Assembly (NCBI GenBank): GCA_035550515.1 | Contig: DASZOZ010000010.1 | Coordinates: 1 to 64,000 of the forward strand | Source: DATARH01 sp035550515 | GTDB taxonomy: Bacteria; Pseudomonadota; Alphaproteobacteria; ATCC43930; CGMCC-115725 | Direction: 5' to 3' | DNA: 64,000 nucleotides | Shown here: piece by piece, positions 42,090-51,132 of the stretch | Numbering within the stretch: position 1 is the stretch's first letter | How the letters are laid out: the number at the start of each line of letters is the position of its first letter | The notes under the pieces: generated by a model | Told to the model about the DNA's origin: nothing | Seen by the model: only the letters and a program-made list of their open reading frames with translations | Database searches by the model: none | Translations under genes and position numbers: made by a program

Positions 42090-42644
42090 ATGGCATGGGC
42101 CGTCAAGCAGCTGACGATGTGGGGCATCGGCGCTTTCTTTGCCTACGCGGTGCTGATGCATAGCCCGCTGTTCAAGCCGCAATTGCCGCAAACCAAACCT
42201 CAGGCCGTAGTCTCCGGCGACACGCCGATCGAGGATCGCACCCCGTTGCGGCCCCTGGGCAAGGCCGCGCCGCCGACGGTCTATTCGCTGAGCCTGCGCG
42301 CACGGCCCGACGGCTATGCCTATGTCAAGGCGTCGGTCAACGGCGCCGAGATGGTCATGGCCTTCGACACCGGTGCATCGTCGGTATCGCTGACCCGGGC
42401 CGACGCGATCCGCGCCGGGGTGGCCGGCAGCCTCAATTATTCGCTGTCGTTTGCCACCGCCAACGGCCGGGCGCGCGGCGCGCCGGTGATGTTGCGCGAG
42501 ATCCGCATCGGCCAGCTGGTGATCCCCGACGTGCACGCCGTCGTCATGGAGAACATGCAGGTTTCGCTGCTGGGCCAGACGTTTCTCAGCCGCCTGCGCA
42601 GCTACCAGATGCAGGACGGTGTGCTGACGCTGACCTGGCAGTAG
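42090..42644 (+). CDS. Retropepsin-like membrane-anchored aspartic protease
   Basis: Clan AA aspartic protease of the TIGR02281 type, common in alphaproteobacteria. A membrane anchor (QLTMWGIGAFFAYAVLM) is followed by a roughly 110-residue periplasmic domain with the single catalytic motif AFDTGASSVSL and the paired strand LGQTFLSRLRSYQMQDGVL. It works as a dimer. No site clearly selects the start; the ATG at 42090 is preferred because it begins just before the anchor, but an in-frame start as early as 42018 is possible. Substrate unknown. Confidence 0.83.
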   Translation: MAWAVKQLTMWGIGAFFAYAVLMHSPLFKPQLPQTKPQAVVSGDTPIEDRTPLRPLGKAAPPTVYSLSLRARPDGYAYVKASVNGAEMVMAFDTGASSVSLTRADAIRAGVAGSLNYSLSFATANGRARGAPVMLREIRIGQLVIPDVHAVVMENMQVSLLGQTFLSRLRSYQMQDGVLTLTWQ

Positions 42645-42645
42645 G

Positions 42646-43068
42646 CTACTGCAGCATCGCCTGCAGCCGGTCGACGCGGTGCTCCGCCACCGTGCGCCGG
42701 CCGTTGTCGCGGTCGCGCATGGCCGCGTTGACCAGTTCGTCGGCCTCGGCCATCTTGCGTTGCCCTTCGCGCGGCGACAGCACGCCGCGATCGATCTGCC
42801 CCGAATATTTGACGCGCAACTGCTCCTGGAGCCGCACCAGGTCGGGGTGCTTCGCCAGCGGGATCGCGTCGCGCTCGACCGCGGCGTTGACGCATTCGGC
42901 ATGCGGCAGGTAGTTGCCGATCCGCTCGGGGAATTGCCTGTTGCAAGCCCGCCGGTCGGCGGCGAGATCGCCCGGCGGGCCGCCGAGCGTGGGTACCGCG
43001 AAAGGCGAGGGGATGGCGCACCCGGCGAGGCCGCAGCACAGGATCGCCGTCGCCAGGATGCGCCGCAT
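42646..43068 (-). CDS. Putative lipoprotein
   Basis: A 140-residue lipoprotein with a short signal ending in the lipobox CCGLAGC. The mature part is charged and helical, with two Cys (RRACNRQF, HAECVNAA) and LKHPDLV-like repeats. GGGAG lies six bases before the ATG at 43068; another ATG two codons earlier is too close to it. The stop is adjacent to the convergent protease stop. Function unknown. Confidence 0.75.
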   Translation of the reverse strand: MRRILATAILCCGLAGCAIPSPFAVPTLGGPPGDLAADRRACNRQFPERIGNYLPHAECVNAAVERDAIPLAKHPDLVRLQEQLRVKYSGQIDRGVLSPREGQRKMAEADELVNAAMRDRDNGRRTVAEHRVDRLQAMLQ

Positions 43069-43199
43069 TGCCATCTCCCAAACGATTTGCGGTTGAAGAA
43101 CGGCCGGTCCGCTCGCTGGTTCCATTCCGTCCGGTTCGCTCGCTGCCCTCCCGACCCTCTCCCCGCTAGCCGCGCGTTTGCGGCGAGCGGAAGACGAGC

Positions 43200-44267
43200 T
43201 CAGCGGATCGCATAGAGCAGGTCCGGTGACGGCGCGGCCTTGCCGAGCTCGACCTGCTTCACCGCCGCGATCAGCTGTTCGTGCGTCGCCGTCGGCAGGC
43301 CGAGCGCCCTGCCGCGCTCGACGATGACGCCGTTGATGAAGTCGATCTCGGTGCGCCGGCCCTTCTGCATGTCCTGGCCCATCGACGGCCGCTGCGCCTC
43401 GCTGCGGCCTTGCGAGTTGCGCAAGGCCAGCATCAGCGCCTCGACCTCGGCGCGCGCCGCGGCGTCGCCCTCGGACGCGCGGGCCAGCTTCTCGGCGTCC
43501 TGGCCGGCGATGTCCTCCAGCCGGTAGCCCTGCGCCTGGCCGATCCGCACCGCCTCGCCGCCGAGCTTGATGATGACCTCGCGGATGCGGTCGTCCTGGC
43601 GCATCGCGTTGCCCGAGAGGCCCGAGGCGGCCGAGACGCCGTTATGCATGCCATTGACGCAGAGTTTCGACCAGCGCTCGCCCCACAGATTGTCGGTCAC
43701 CTTGCAGGTATCGACGGTGCGGATCATCGCGCCGAGCTCCTCGATCCGCGCGGTCATCCTGCCGTGCACTTCGCCGACCCGGTAGACCTCGTGTCCCGGC
43801 GGGTTCTTGGCGCCGGTGCGGCGGATCCTGCCGGGTGCGTAAAGCTCGGCCGAGAGGATCGCGGCGATCGCGCCGACCGTCTTGCCCCAGCCGACCACGC
43901 CGGCGATGCGCTCCTCGTTGATGCAGTTCTGCAGCGAGACCATGTAGCCGCCCGGCGCCAGGTACTGCTTCATCATCGTCGCCGCCCATACGGTGTCGTA
44001 CGACTTCATCGAGATAAAGCAGATGTCGATCGGCGGCTGCTTGGCGAGCTCCTGCGCCTCGGTGAGGTGCATGGTCTTGGGCCGCGCCCGCACGAACTCG
44101 GCCTCGGTGACCCCTTCGAGCGCCAGCCCGTCCCTGCGGATCGCCTCGATATGCTCGGGCCACGGGTCGATCAGCGTCACGTCGAACCCGTTATGCGCCA
44201 GGTTGCCGCCGGTATAGCCGCCGATCGCCCCCGCGCCGAACACCACGATCCGCTTGTCGCTCGCCAT
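43200..44267 (-). CDS. Ketopantoate reductase family oxidoreductase
   Basis: NADPH-dependent reductase of the PanE/ApbA superfamily, 355 residues. The Rossmann motif is IVVFGAGAIGGYTGGNLAHN. The C-terminal helical domain has the conserved Lys region ERWSKLCVNGMHNG and EIDFINGVIVERGRALGLPT. It is longer than classical PanE (about 300) and lacks an adjacent pantothenate gene, so it may act on another branched 2-oxoacid. GGGGAG precedes the ATG at 44267. Confidence 0.85.
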   Translation of the reverse strand: MASDKRIVVFGAGAIGGYTGGNLAHNGFDVTLIDPWPEHIEAIRRDGLALEGVTEAEFVRARPKTMHLTEAQELAKQPPIDICFISMKSYDTVWAATMMKQYLAPGGYMVSLQNCINEERIAGVVGWGKTVGAIAAILSAELYAPGRIRRTGAKNPPGHEVYRVGEVHGRMTARIEELGAMIRTVDTCKVTDNLWGERWSKLCVNGMHNGVSAASGLSGNAMRQDDRIREVIIKLGGEAVRIGQAQGYRLEDIAGQDAEKLARASEGDAAARAEVEALMLALRNSQGRSEAQRPSMGQDMQKGRRTEIDFINGVIVERGRALGLPTATHEQLIAAVKQVELGKAAPSPDLLYAIR

Positions 44268-44396
44268 CGTCCCGCTCCCCGGTGATTCGCCGACGGCGAT
44301 AATAAGCACCGGCGCGCGGCCGGCAGAAGTGCGGAATGCGCGATGGGCTGCGGCGTTGTTGGCGGCATTCGCTTCCTGTTGAGGACGGGTGGAGTT

Positions 44397-44915
44397 ATGT
44401 GGGTCGTACCGATGCGCTCGTTTGTTCTCGCCGCAGCCGTTGCGGGTCTTGCCGCGGCCGGTGGCGGCCCGGCCCGGGCGCAGGCCATACCGCCGGGCAG
44501 CTACCAGCGGTCGTGCACGCAGATTCATTGGGCCGGCACAACCCTGGTGGCGGAATGCCGCCGGGCCGACGGGCGGATGCAGGGCACCGGTCTGCCCGAC
44601 GCCAATCGTTGCGCCGGCGACATCGGCAACAATAACGGCCGGCTCCAGTGCACCTATGCCGGCGGCGGGCAATCGCCGGGTTCGTCGCCGGTGCCGCGCG
44701 GCCAACCGGGGCCGTCTCAAGGCTACGGTCCGGGACCCGGACCCGGCTACGGCGGACCCGGCTACGCCGATCGCCGGGAGCGTTGCGAGCATCTGCGGCA
44801 CGAGCAGAACGAGTTGCGCGGCCGCATCCCCTATACCTGGGGTGCGGAGCGCGACCGCCTCGAGCACCGTCTGCACGAGATCCGCAAAGACCGCGACCGT
44901 CTCGGCTGCGGCTAG
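44397..44915 (+). CDS. Secreted CVNH (cyanovirin-N-like) domain protein
   Basis: A 172-residue exported protein. A signal peptide (MRSFVLAAAVAGLAAAGG, cut near ARAQA) leads into a CVNH lectin-like domain with IPPGSYQRSCTQIHWAGTTL and ECRRADG, with paired Cys (SC..., EC..., RC..., QC). A Pro/Gly repeat linker (GPGPGPGYGGPGY) then joins a charged helical C-terminus (RRERCEHLRHEQNELRGRI). The ATG at 44397 follows TGGAGTT; 44412 is an alternative. CVNH domains bind glycans in several bacteria and fungi. It is divergent from the ketopantoate-reductase-like gene. Confidence 0.78.
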   Translation: MWVVPMRSFVLAAAVAGLAAAGGGPARAQAIPPGSYQRSCTQIHWAGTTLVAECRRADGRMQGTGLPDANRCAGDIGNNNGRLQCTYAGGGQSPGSSPVPRGQPGPSQGYGPGPGPGYGGPGYADRRERCEHLRHEQNELRGRIPYTWGAERDRLEHRLHEIRKDRDRLGCG

Positions 44916-45150
44916 GGGACGAGGATCGGCGGCGGGGCCGGCCCTGCCCGGCTCGTCGGCTCCGGGCTGCGCCCGCGCCGCGCCGAAGCCGGCCGGCCCG
45001 GTCTTCTGCACGCCAAGCGCGGATACGGCCGCGAAACATGCATATCTCCCGGCGAACGGCTGCGGCTATGTCTACGGTCGAAGCCGGAGTGCGACCGATC
45101 GGCGCGCTCGGGCCAACGGCAGGCGATGCCGACCAAGGGAGGGACCCGGA

Positions 45151-46743
45151 ATGGATTATCGAAAGCGTATGCTAACCGCGGCGATGCTCGCCTTGCCCCT
45201 GCTGGCGAGCACAGCCGCCAACGCGCAAAAGCAGGGCGGCACGCTGCGCATCTTTCACCGCGACAGCCCGGCCAACATGTCGATCCACGAGGAGGGCACG
45301 ATTTCGGTGGTGGCGCCGATGATGCCCATTTTCAACAACCTCGTGCTGTTCAACCAGCACGAAAAGCAGAACCGGCTCGACGACATCGTCCCCGACCTCG
45401 CCGACAGCTGGAGCTGGAGCGATGACGGCAAGGACCTGACGTTCAAGCTGCACCAGGGCGTCAAATGGCATGACGGCAAGCCGTTCACCGCCGCCGACGT
45501 CAAATGCACCTGGGACCTGCTGCAGAACAAGACGGCGGAAAAGCTGCGCCTCAACGCCCGCGAAGCGTGGTGGGCCAATCTCGACAACGTCACCGCCGAC
45601 AACGATTTCCAGGCGACGTTTCACCTGAAGCGGCCGCAGCCGGCGTTTCTCGCTTTTCTCGCCTCCGGGTTCACCCCGGTCTACCCGTGCCATGTCTCGC
45701 CCGGGCAGATGCGGCAGCACCCGATCGGCACCGGGCCGTTCAAGTTCGCCGAATACAAGCCGAACCAGTCGATCAAGGTGGTCAAGAACCCGGACTATTG
45801 GAAACCGGGCCGGCCCTATCTCGACGCGATCGAGTGGACGATCATCCCGAACCGCTCGACGCAGATGCTGGCCTTTATCGCCGGCCAGTTCGACATGACC
45901 TTCCCCTATGAGGTCACGGCGCCGAACATGAAGGACATCAAGAGCCAGATGCCCAGCGCGATCTGCGAGATCGCGCCGACCAATTTCGCGCCGAACCTGC
46001 TGATGACGCGCAAGCCGCCGTTCGACAATCCCGAGCTGCGCAAGGCGGTGGCGATGACGATCGACCACAAGGCCTTTGTCGACATCCTCGGCGAGGGCAA
46101 CGGCGATATCGGCACGGCGGTACAGCCGGGGCCCGAAGGACAATGGGCGATGCCCAAGGAGATGCGCGAGCAGCTGCCGGGCTACAGCCCGGATGTCGCC
46201 AAATCGCGCGAGGAAGCCCGCAAGATCATGCAGTCGCTCGGCTACGGCCCGGACAAGCACCTCGCGTTCAAGATCGCCGCGCGCAACCTGCCGGACTATC
46301 GCGATGCCGCCTCGCTGGTGATCGACCAGCTAAAGCAGATCAATATCGACGCCGAACTCGAGCTGGTCGAGACCGCGCAATGGCTGCCCAGGCTGGTGCG
46401 CTCGGATTTCGTCCTGGCGCAGAGCGTGGCGGGCGCCGGCATCGACGACCCCGACCAGACTTTCTACGAGAATTACGGCTGCACCTCGAACCGCAACTAC
46501 ACGCATTACTGCGACCCCGAGATCGAGAAGATGATCGACCAGCAGTCGATGGAACGCGACCAGGAGAAGCGCAAGAAGCTGGTCTGGGCGATCGACAGCA
46601 AGCTGCAGCAGGCGGTGGTGCGGCCGATCGAGTTCTACCTGCGCAAGGCGACCTGCTGGCGGCCCGAGGTCAAGGGGCTGAACATCATGGTCAACAGCTC
46701 CTACAACGGCTGGCGCTTCGAGGACGTCTGGCTCGACAAATAG
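45151..46743 (+). CDS. Peptide-type ABC transporter substrate-binding protein
   Basis: Periplasmic binding protein of solute-binding family 5, 530 residues. A signal peptide (MLTAAMLALPLLASTAANA) precedes KQGGTLRI, the typical start of the mature protein. GVKWHDGKPFTAADVKCTWD, PIGTGPFKFAEY and NPDYWKPGRPYLDAIE are hallmark motifs. GGGAGGG precedes the ATG. The matching permeases and ATPases are not nearby, so it is an orphan binding protein or partner of a distant system. The ligand cannot be inferred. Confidence 0.9.
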   Translation: MDYRKRMLTAAMLALPLLASTAANAQKQGGTLRIFHRDSPANMSIHEEGTISVVAPMMPIFNNLVLFNQHEKQNRLDDIVPDLADSWSWSDDGKDLTFKLHQGVKWHDGKPFTAADVKCTWDLLQNKTAEKLRLNAREAWWANLDNVTADNDFQATFHLKRPQPAFLAFLASGFTPVYPCHVSPGQMRQHPIGTGPFKFAEYKPNQSIKVVKNPDYWKPGRPYLDAIEWTIIPNRSTQMLAFIAGQFDMTFPYEVTAPNMKDIKSQMPSAICEIAPTNFAPNLLMTRKPPFDNPELRKAVAMTIDHKAFVDILGEGNGDIGTAVQPGPEGQWAMPKEMREQLPGYSPDVAKSREEARKIMQSLGYGPDKHLAFKIAARNLPDYRDAASLVIDQLKQINIDAELELVETAQWLPRLVRSDFVLAQSVAGAGIDDPDQTFYENYGCTSNRNYTHYCDPEIEKMIDQQSMERDQEKRKKLVWAIDSKLQQAVVRPIEFYLRKATCWRPEVKGLNIMVNSSYNGWRFEDVWLDK

Positions 46744-46833
46744 CGTGGCGCCGCGATGCGGGTCGAAGAGGGGTTTGACCCGCTCGCGGACATGGTAAGC
46801 TCAGGGCGCGATACGCAGCCGGAGATGGAGAGC

Positions 46834-47700
46834 ATGGACTGGAGCGAACGACGGACCCGTTTTCGTGCCCTGATCGCCGGCGAGCGCTGTGTGCATCCGG
46901 GTTCGGTGTACGACGCGATCTCGGCGCGCATCGCCGAGGATCTGGGGTTCGAGGTCGGCATCTTCTCCGGCTCGATCGGCTCGATGGCGGTGCTCGGCGC
47001 GCCCGACATCGTCGTGCTGACGCTGACCGAGTTCGCTGCCCAGGCCAACCGCGTCTGCCGCGCCGGCAATCTGTGCCTGCTGGTCGACGCCGATCACGGC
47101 TATGGCAACGCGATGAACGTCCGCCGTACGGTCGAGGAGCTGGAGACCGCCGGCGTCTGCGCGATGTCGATCGAAGACACGGTGCTGCCGCGGCCCTACG
47201 GCGCGTCGGGCAAGCCGACGCTGATCCCGGTCGAGGAGGGGATCGGCAAGATGAAGGCGGCGCTCGATGCGCGCCAGGACAAGAAGCTGGTCATCGCCGG
47301 CCGCACCAGCGCGCTGGCGATCACCGGGCTCGACGACGCGCTGCGGCGGGTCAAGGCCTATGAGGCGGCCGGGGTCGATGCGGTCTTTCTGGCCGGCGGG
47401 GTGACGGTCGAGGCGATCGAGGCGATATCGGCGGAGATCAAGGTGCCGATCATCACCGGTGGCGGCGCCGGCACGCTCGCCGATCTCGACTGGATGGCGG
47501 CGCACAAGGTGCGCGTCGCGCTGCAGGGCCACGCGCCATTTAGCGCCGCGGTGCTGGCGGTCTACAACACGCTGAAGGCGCTGCGCGACGGCACCAGGCC
47601 CGAGGCGCTGACCGGCATCGCGCCGGCCGAGCTGATGCGCCGCGTCACCCGCGGCGAGGACTATGCCCGCTGGACCAAGGATTTCATGGGCGGGGCGTGA
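46834..47700 (+). CDS. ICL/PEP-mutase superfamily enzyme, probably oxaloacetate decarboxylase
   Basis: A 288-residue TIM-barrel enzyme of the isocitrate lyase/PEP mutase superfamily. The layout (RFRALIAGERCVHPGSVYDA, SARIAEDLGFEVGIFSGSIG, VDADHGYGNAMNVRRT, CAMSIEDTVLP) closely follows the Mg-dependent oxaloacetate decarboxylase group typified by Pseudomonas PA4872. The metal-binding Asp lie in DADHGYGN. Starts at 46825 and 46834 both fit; the second has better spacing. A related 2-methylisocitrate or phosphonopyruvate activity is less likely. Confidence 0.82.
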   Translation: MDWSERRTRFRALIAGERCVHPGSVYDAISARIAEDLGFEVGIFSGSIGSMAVLGAPDIVVLTLTEFAAQANRVCRAGNLCLLVDADHGYGNAMNVRRTVEELETAGVCAMSIEDTVLPRPYGASGKPTLIPVEEGIGKMKAALDARQDKKLVIAGRTSALAITGLDDALRRVKAYEAAGVDAVFLAGGVTVEAIEAISAEIKVPIITGGGAGTLADLDWMAAHKVRVALQGHAPFSAAVLAVYNTLKALRDGTRPEALTGIAPAELMRRVTRGEDYARWTKDFMGGA

Positions 47701-47701
47701 C

Positions 47702-48070
47702 ATGCGAAAAGGCGGACAGGTGCGCGTCCTGCTGTCGGCGGCGGTGCTGCTCGTCACCGCGTCATGCAGCCAGTATTACGGCGTGAGCCCGGTCTCGCTG
47801 GCCTGGACGCCGCCGCCCGGCCAGCTGACGCTGAGCAATTACCGCTTCGAGCATGCGGCGATCGAGGCGGTCATCGCCGCCGGGCCGGACTGCACGCCGC
47901 TCGACGCGACGGCGCCCACTGCCTTCGACCTGCCGTTCAAGGGGACGCACGTGCTGGCGGCCGCGCCGAACGCCGATATCTGCTGGCGGCGCCAGGTCGC
48001 GGGCGGACAATGGACCGATTGGAACCGCGCGTTCACCGCATCCGGCAAGTTTATCGACGTGCAGCTTTAA
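47702..48070 (+). CDS. Putative lipoprotein
   Basis: A 122-residue lipoprotein beginning MRKGGQVRVLLSAAVLLVTA and ending its signal in a TASC lipobox. The mature part is mostly beta with Cys near GPDCTPLD and DICWRRQ. Its ATG is one base after the preceding stop, so it is cotranscribed with the oxaloacetate-decarboxylase-like gene. No family recognised. Confidence 0.75.
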   Translation: MRKGGQVRVLLSAAVLLVTASCSQYYGVSPVSLAWTPPPGQLTLSNYRFEHAAIEAVIAAGPDCTPLDATAPTAFDLPFKGTHVLAAAPNADICWRRQVAGGQWTDWNRAFTASGKFIDVQL

Positions 48071-48100
48071 CCGCCGCGCGCGCCTGCCTAGACTGGGCGG

Positions 48101-49054
48101 GTGAACGCCACCCGCCGCGACCTGTTCCCCCCGATCGAGCCGTACCGGACCGGCCGGTTGCGGCTCGATTCGCGGCACACGATGTACTGGGAGGAATCCG
48201 GTAACCCGCGCGGCGTGCCGGCGCTCTTTCTGCATGGCGGGCCGGGCGCGGGGGCGACGCCGGTGCACCGGCGGTTCTTCGACCCGGCATTCTGGCGTGT
48301 CGTCGTCTACGACCAGCGCGGCGGCGGGCGCTCGACGCCGCTCGGCGAGACGCAGGACAATACCCCCGCGCATCTGGTCGCCGATATCGAGACGCTGCGC
48401 CGGGAACTGGCGATCGACCGCTGGCTGGTGTTCGGCGGCTCGTGGGGGTCGACCCTGGCGCTGCTCTACGCCCAGGCCCATCCGGAAAGCTGCCGCGGCC
48501 TGGTGCTGCGCGGCATCTTCCTGGCGCGCGCCGCGGAAATCGACTGGTTTCTGTACGGCATCCGCACGGTCTTCCCCGAGGCGTGGCGGGCCTTTGCCGG
48601 CTATCTCCCGGAGGCGGAGCGCGGCGACCTGCTCGCGGCCTATTACCGGCGGCTGATCGACCCCGATCCGCGCGTGCATCTGCCGGCGGCGCGGGCGTGG
48701 AGCCTGTTCGAGGGCGCCTGCTCGACATTGCTGCCGAACCCGGAGACCGTCGCCGCGTTCGGCGAGGACCGGCTGGCGCTCGGGCTGGCGCGCATCGAGG
48801 CGCATTTCTTTACCCACCACCTGCTGGCCGGGAGCGACGATCTCATCGCCCGCCTGGGCCGCATGCGGCATCTGCCGGGGATCATCGTGCAGGGCCGCTA
48901 CGACATGGTGTGCCCGATCCGCGGCGCCGACGAGCTGGCGCATGCCTGGCCGGAGGCCGAGTACGTCATCGTGCCCGACGCCGGGCATTCAGCGATGGAG
49001 CCGGGGATCCGCGAACAGCTCGTCCTGGCGACCGAGCGGATGAAGCGGCGGTAA
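48101..49054 (+). CDS. pip: Proline iminopeptidase
   Basis: Serine peptidase removing N-terminal proline, 317 residues. It has the family N-terminus (FPPIEPYRTGRLRLDSRHTM), HGGPGAG, YDQRGGGRSTP, the nucleophile elbow GGSWGS, YDMVCPIRGA and the His in DAGHSAMEP. The start is a GTG at 48101; no ATG in frame gives the conserved N-terminus. No strong ribosome site is visible. Confidence 0.93.
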   Translation: MNATRRDLFPPIEPYRTGRLRLDSRHTMYWEESGNPRGVPALFLHGGPGAGATPVHRRFFDPAFWRVVVYDQRGGGRSTPLGETQDNTPAHLVADIETLRRELAIDRWLVFGGSWGSTLALLYAQAHPESCRGLVLRGIFLARAAEIDWFLYGIRTVFPEAWRAFAGYLPEAERGDLLAAYYRRLIDPDPRVHLPAARAWSLFEGACSTLLPNPETVAAFGEDRLALGLARIEAHFFTHHLLAGSDDLIARLGRMRHLPGIIVQGRYDMVCPIRGADELAHAWPEAEYVIVPDAGHSAMEPGIREQLVLATERMKRR

Positions 49055-49154
49055 TGGCGGCGACGGGCGATCGCGTTGCGGTTTCGCTTGCCGGCGGGAT
49101 CATCGCGCCTAATATGCGTTTGCCTGAGATGGCTTTTTCGCGGCAAGGGTGGGG

Positions 49155-49721
49155 ATGCCGGTGAGACGGGTGGAAATCGCACGATGCGTCCTTGCCGCGG
49201 TTGCGGTCGTCGCGGTTGCGATGGTCGGGGCGGCGCTGACGGCGCGGCCGGCCGCGGCGCAATTCTCGCTCGGTTCGCCGGGCGGCCCGATGCGCCTCGC
49301 CTTGGGCGCGGGCGCGTTCGACTTCACCCCCAACGACAATCATCCCGACTCGACCACCCAGGGGCTGTTCTCCGGCGAGTTTCATTTCGGCGATCTGCTG
49401 TGGATCGTGTCGCCGATGGTCGGGGTTCAGGTTTCGACCCAGGGCAGCACCTATCTTTACGGCGGGTTCGGTTTCGACATCAATTTCACGCCGAACTGGG
49501 TGCTGACGCCGAACGGCGCGTTCGGCTGGTACGAACGCGGCTCCGGAACCAATCTCGGCTCGGCGGCCGAGTTCCGCACCGGCGCCGAGCTCGACTACAA
49601 ATTCGACGACCAGTCGCGGCTCGGCGTGACGGTCCATCACATCTCCAATGCCGGCATCGGCAAATACAATCCCGGCGAGCAGCAGATCATGCTGGTCTAC
49701 CAGCTTCCGCTGCACTGGTAG
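49155..49721 (+). CDS. Lipid A 3-O-deacylase (PagL-like acyloxyacyl hydrolase)
   Basis: Outer-membrane beta-barrel hydrolase removing the 3-O acyl chain from lipid A. The 188-residue protein has a signal peptide (VLAAVAVVAVAMVGAALTA, cut near AAAQF), alternating beta strands and the catalytic end HHISNAGIGKYNPGEQQ, matching the PagL His-x-Ser motif and downstream Glu. It ends VYQLPLHW, with a terminal aromatic as in outer-membrane proteins. Activity would alter surface charge and immune recognition. Confidence 0.87.
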   Translation: MPVRRVEIARCVLAAVAVVAVAMVGAALTARPAAAQFSLGSPGGPMRLALGAGAFDFTPNDNHPDSTTQGLFSGEFHFGDLLWIVSPMVGVQVSTQGSTYLYGGFGFDINFTPNWVLTPNGAFGWYERGSGTNLGSAAEFRTGAELDYKFDDQSRLGVTVHHISNAGIGKYNPGEQQIMLVYQLPLHW

Positions 49722-49761
49722 GCGCGGCCCTCAACAGCCGAGCCGCTGAACGAGGGAGGGC

Positions 49762-50529
49762 ATGATGGATATCGCCGGCACGGCGGCAGTGATCAGCGGC
49801 GGCGCCTCGGGGCTGGGGCGCGCCACCGCCGCGGCCCTGGCGGCAGCCGGCGCCAGGGTGGCGCTGCTCGATGTCAACGGCGGCGCGGCCGCTTCCGCCG
49901 CGCAGCAACTCGGCGGGCTGGGCCTGGCCTGCGACGTGACCGATGCCGCTGCGGTCGAGGCGGCGGTCGCGCAGGCGCGCGAACGACATGGGCCGGCTCG
50001 GATCGTCGTCAATTGCGCCGGGATCGGGCGTGCCGGCCGCATCGTCGACCGCAACGGCAAGCCGATGCCGCTCGACCAGTTCCGCCAGGTGATCGAGGTC
50101 AACCTGATCGGCAGCTTCAACCTGCTGCGCGTCGCGGCGGCCGACATGGCCGGGCTCGACCCGCTGGCCGATGGCGAGCGCGGCGTGATCCTGCTGACCG
50201 CGTCGATCGCGGCCTATGACGGACAGATCGGCCAAGCCGCCTACAGTGCCTCGAAAGGCGGGATCGTCGGCCTGACGCTGCCGGCGGCGCGCGAGCTGGC
50301 GCGCTATGGCGTGCGCGTCGCGGCGATCGCGCCGGGGGTGTTTGCGACGCCGATGCTGGCGGGCCTGCCCGAGGCCGCGCAGACCAGCCTCGCCGCCGAC
50401 GTGCCGTTCCCGCAGCGTCTCGGGCGGCCCGACGAATACGCTGCGCTCGCGCTGCATATCTGCTGCAACGCGATGCTCAACGGCGAAGTCATCCGCCTTG
50501 ACGGCGCCCTGCGCATGCCGCCGCGGTAA
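49762..50529 (+). CDS. Short-chain dehydrogenase (HSD10-like)
   Basis: A 255-residue SDR most like 3-hydroxyacyl-CoA dehydrogenase type 2 (HSD10). It has the cofactor site AAVISGGASGLGRATA, VVNCAGIG, the catalytic TASIAAYDGQIGQAAYSASK with Tyr/Lys and IAPGVFATPML. Two adjacent ATGs (49762, 49765) follow GAGGGAGGG; the second has better spacing. It would oxidise a beta-hydroxyacyl-CoA or similar alcohol with NAD. A double hairpin follows the stop. Confidence 0.85.
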   Translation: MMDIAGTAAVISGGASGLGRATAAALAAAGARVALLDVNGGAAASAAQQLGGLGLACDVTDAAAVEAAVAQARERHGPARIVVNCAGIGRAGRIVDRNGKPMPLDQFRQVIEVNLIGSFNLLRVAAADMAGLDPLADGERGVILLTASIAAYDGQIGQAAYSASKGGIVGLTLPAARELARYGVRVAAIAPGVFATPMLAGLPEAAQTSLAADVPFPQRLGRPDEYAALALHICCNAMLNGEVIRLDGALRMPPR

Positions 50530-50541
50530 ATCGAGCACGCC

Positions 50542-50578
50542 GAGCCACCCTCTCCCGCAATGCGGCAGAGGGTGGCTC
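50542..50578 (+). terminator. Strong hairpin after the SDR gene
   Basis: Perfect 12-base stem GAGCCACCCTCT / AGAGGGTGGCTC with a 13-base loop, just past the SDR stop. No long T-run follows. Confidence 0.65.
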
Positions 50579-50596
50579 CGGGCAAAGCCCGAAGGC

Positions 50597-50622
50597 GGGT
50601 GAGGGGACCGTCTCCCTCACCC
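50597..50622. repeat. Second hairpin GGGTGAGGG / CCCTCACCC
   Basis: Nine-base inverted repeat with an eight-base loop, 18 bases after the preceding hairpin. The two share the CACCCTC motif and look like a dispersed intergenic repeat element. It also lies just beyond the stop of the convergent lipoprotein gene. Confidence 0.6.
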
Positions 50623-50639
50623 TCCGTCGCTGCCGTTGG

Positions 50640-50825
50640 CTAGCCGCGGACGACCGGGGCCGGCGGGGGCGGCGGCGGGGCCGGAGCGGCCATCGGTTGC
50701 GGCGGCGGGGGCGGCGGCGGGGCGGGCGCCGGGGCGCAGGCCGCGAGCAGCACCACGGGAGCCAGGACGCCAACCATCACCGCATAGCGCAAGTGCCTGC
50801 CGCTCACCAATTTTACGTCGGACAT
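50640..50825 (-). CDS. Small proline-rich lipoprotein
   Basis: A 61-residue lipoprotein. GGAGG lies six bases before the ATG at 50825. The signal (YAVMVGVLAPVVLLAAC) ends in a LAAC lipobox, and the mature part is almost only Pro and Ala (two poly-Pro runs separated by QPMAAPAP). Such tails can span the periplasm or bind SH3-like or peptidoglycan-associated partners. It is divergent from the L,D-transpeptidase gene. Function unknown. Confidence 0.75.
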   Translation of the reverse strand: MSDVKLVSGRHLRYAVMVGVLAPVVLLAACAPAPAPPPPPPPQPMAAPAPPPPPPAPVVRG

Positions 50826-51132
50826 CGATTTCCTCCACGGTTGAGAGGCTGAGACGATAAGACAATCGAAAAGCGATTGACAGAACGGAATAACGCTGAA
50901 GTTGCCCTGCTGGTTCCGGCCGGCGTTGCGGAATCCCTTTTGTCGCACCACGCGAACGACGGGTGCGGGCCACGCGACGGTTGAAGAAAGACCGCTACGG
51001 TGGGCACAATCGCCTCGAGAGGGCATCGCGTTGAAGTTTTACCCCATTTCGGCTCGGAACCGCGAACGCGTACCGCCGTTCCACCAGGGGCAGCGCGAAT
51101 CGCGCCGGGATCACGCGTTCGGTGAGGCTACT
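50826..51132. other. 307-base divergent intergenic region
   Basis: Lies between the Pro-rich lipoprotein and the L,D-transpeptidase and must hold both promoters. The part near 50850-50900 is comparatively AT-rich (GATAAGACAATCGAAAAGCG). TTGACA occurs at 50877, but no matching -10 is convincing. The transpeptidase reading frame stays open back to 50902, yet that stretch lacks protein-like features. No RNA gene was recognised. Confidence 0.5.

Noticed and set aside
44916..45150. Possible gene between the CVNH gene and the binding protein
   Set aside because: Only Arg/Pro-rich shadow frames occur, without ribosome sites or protein-like composition.
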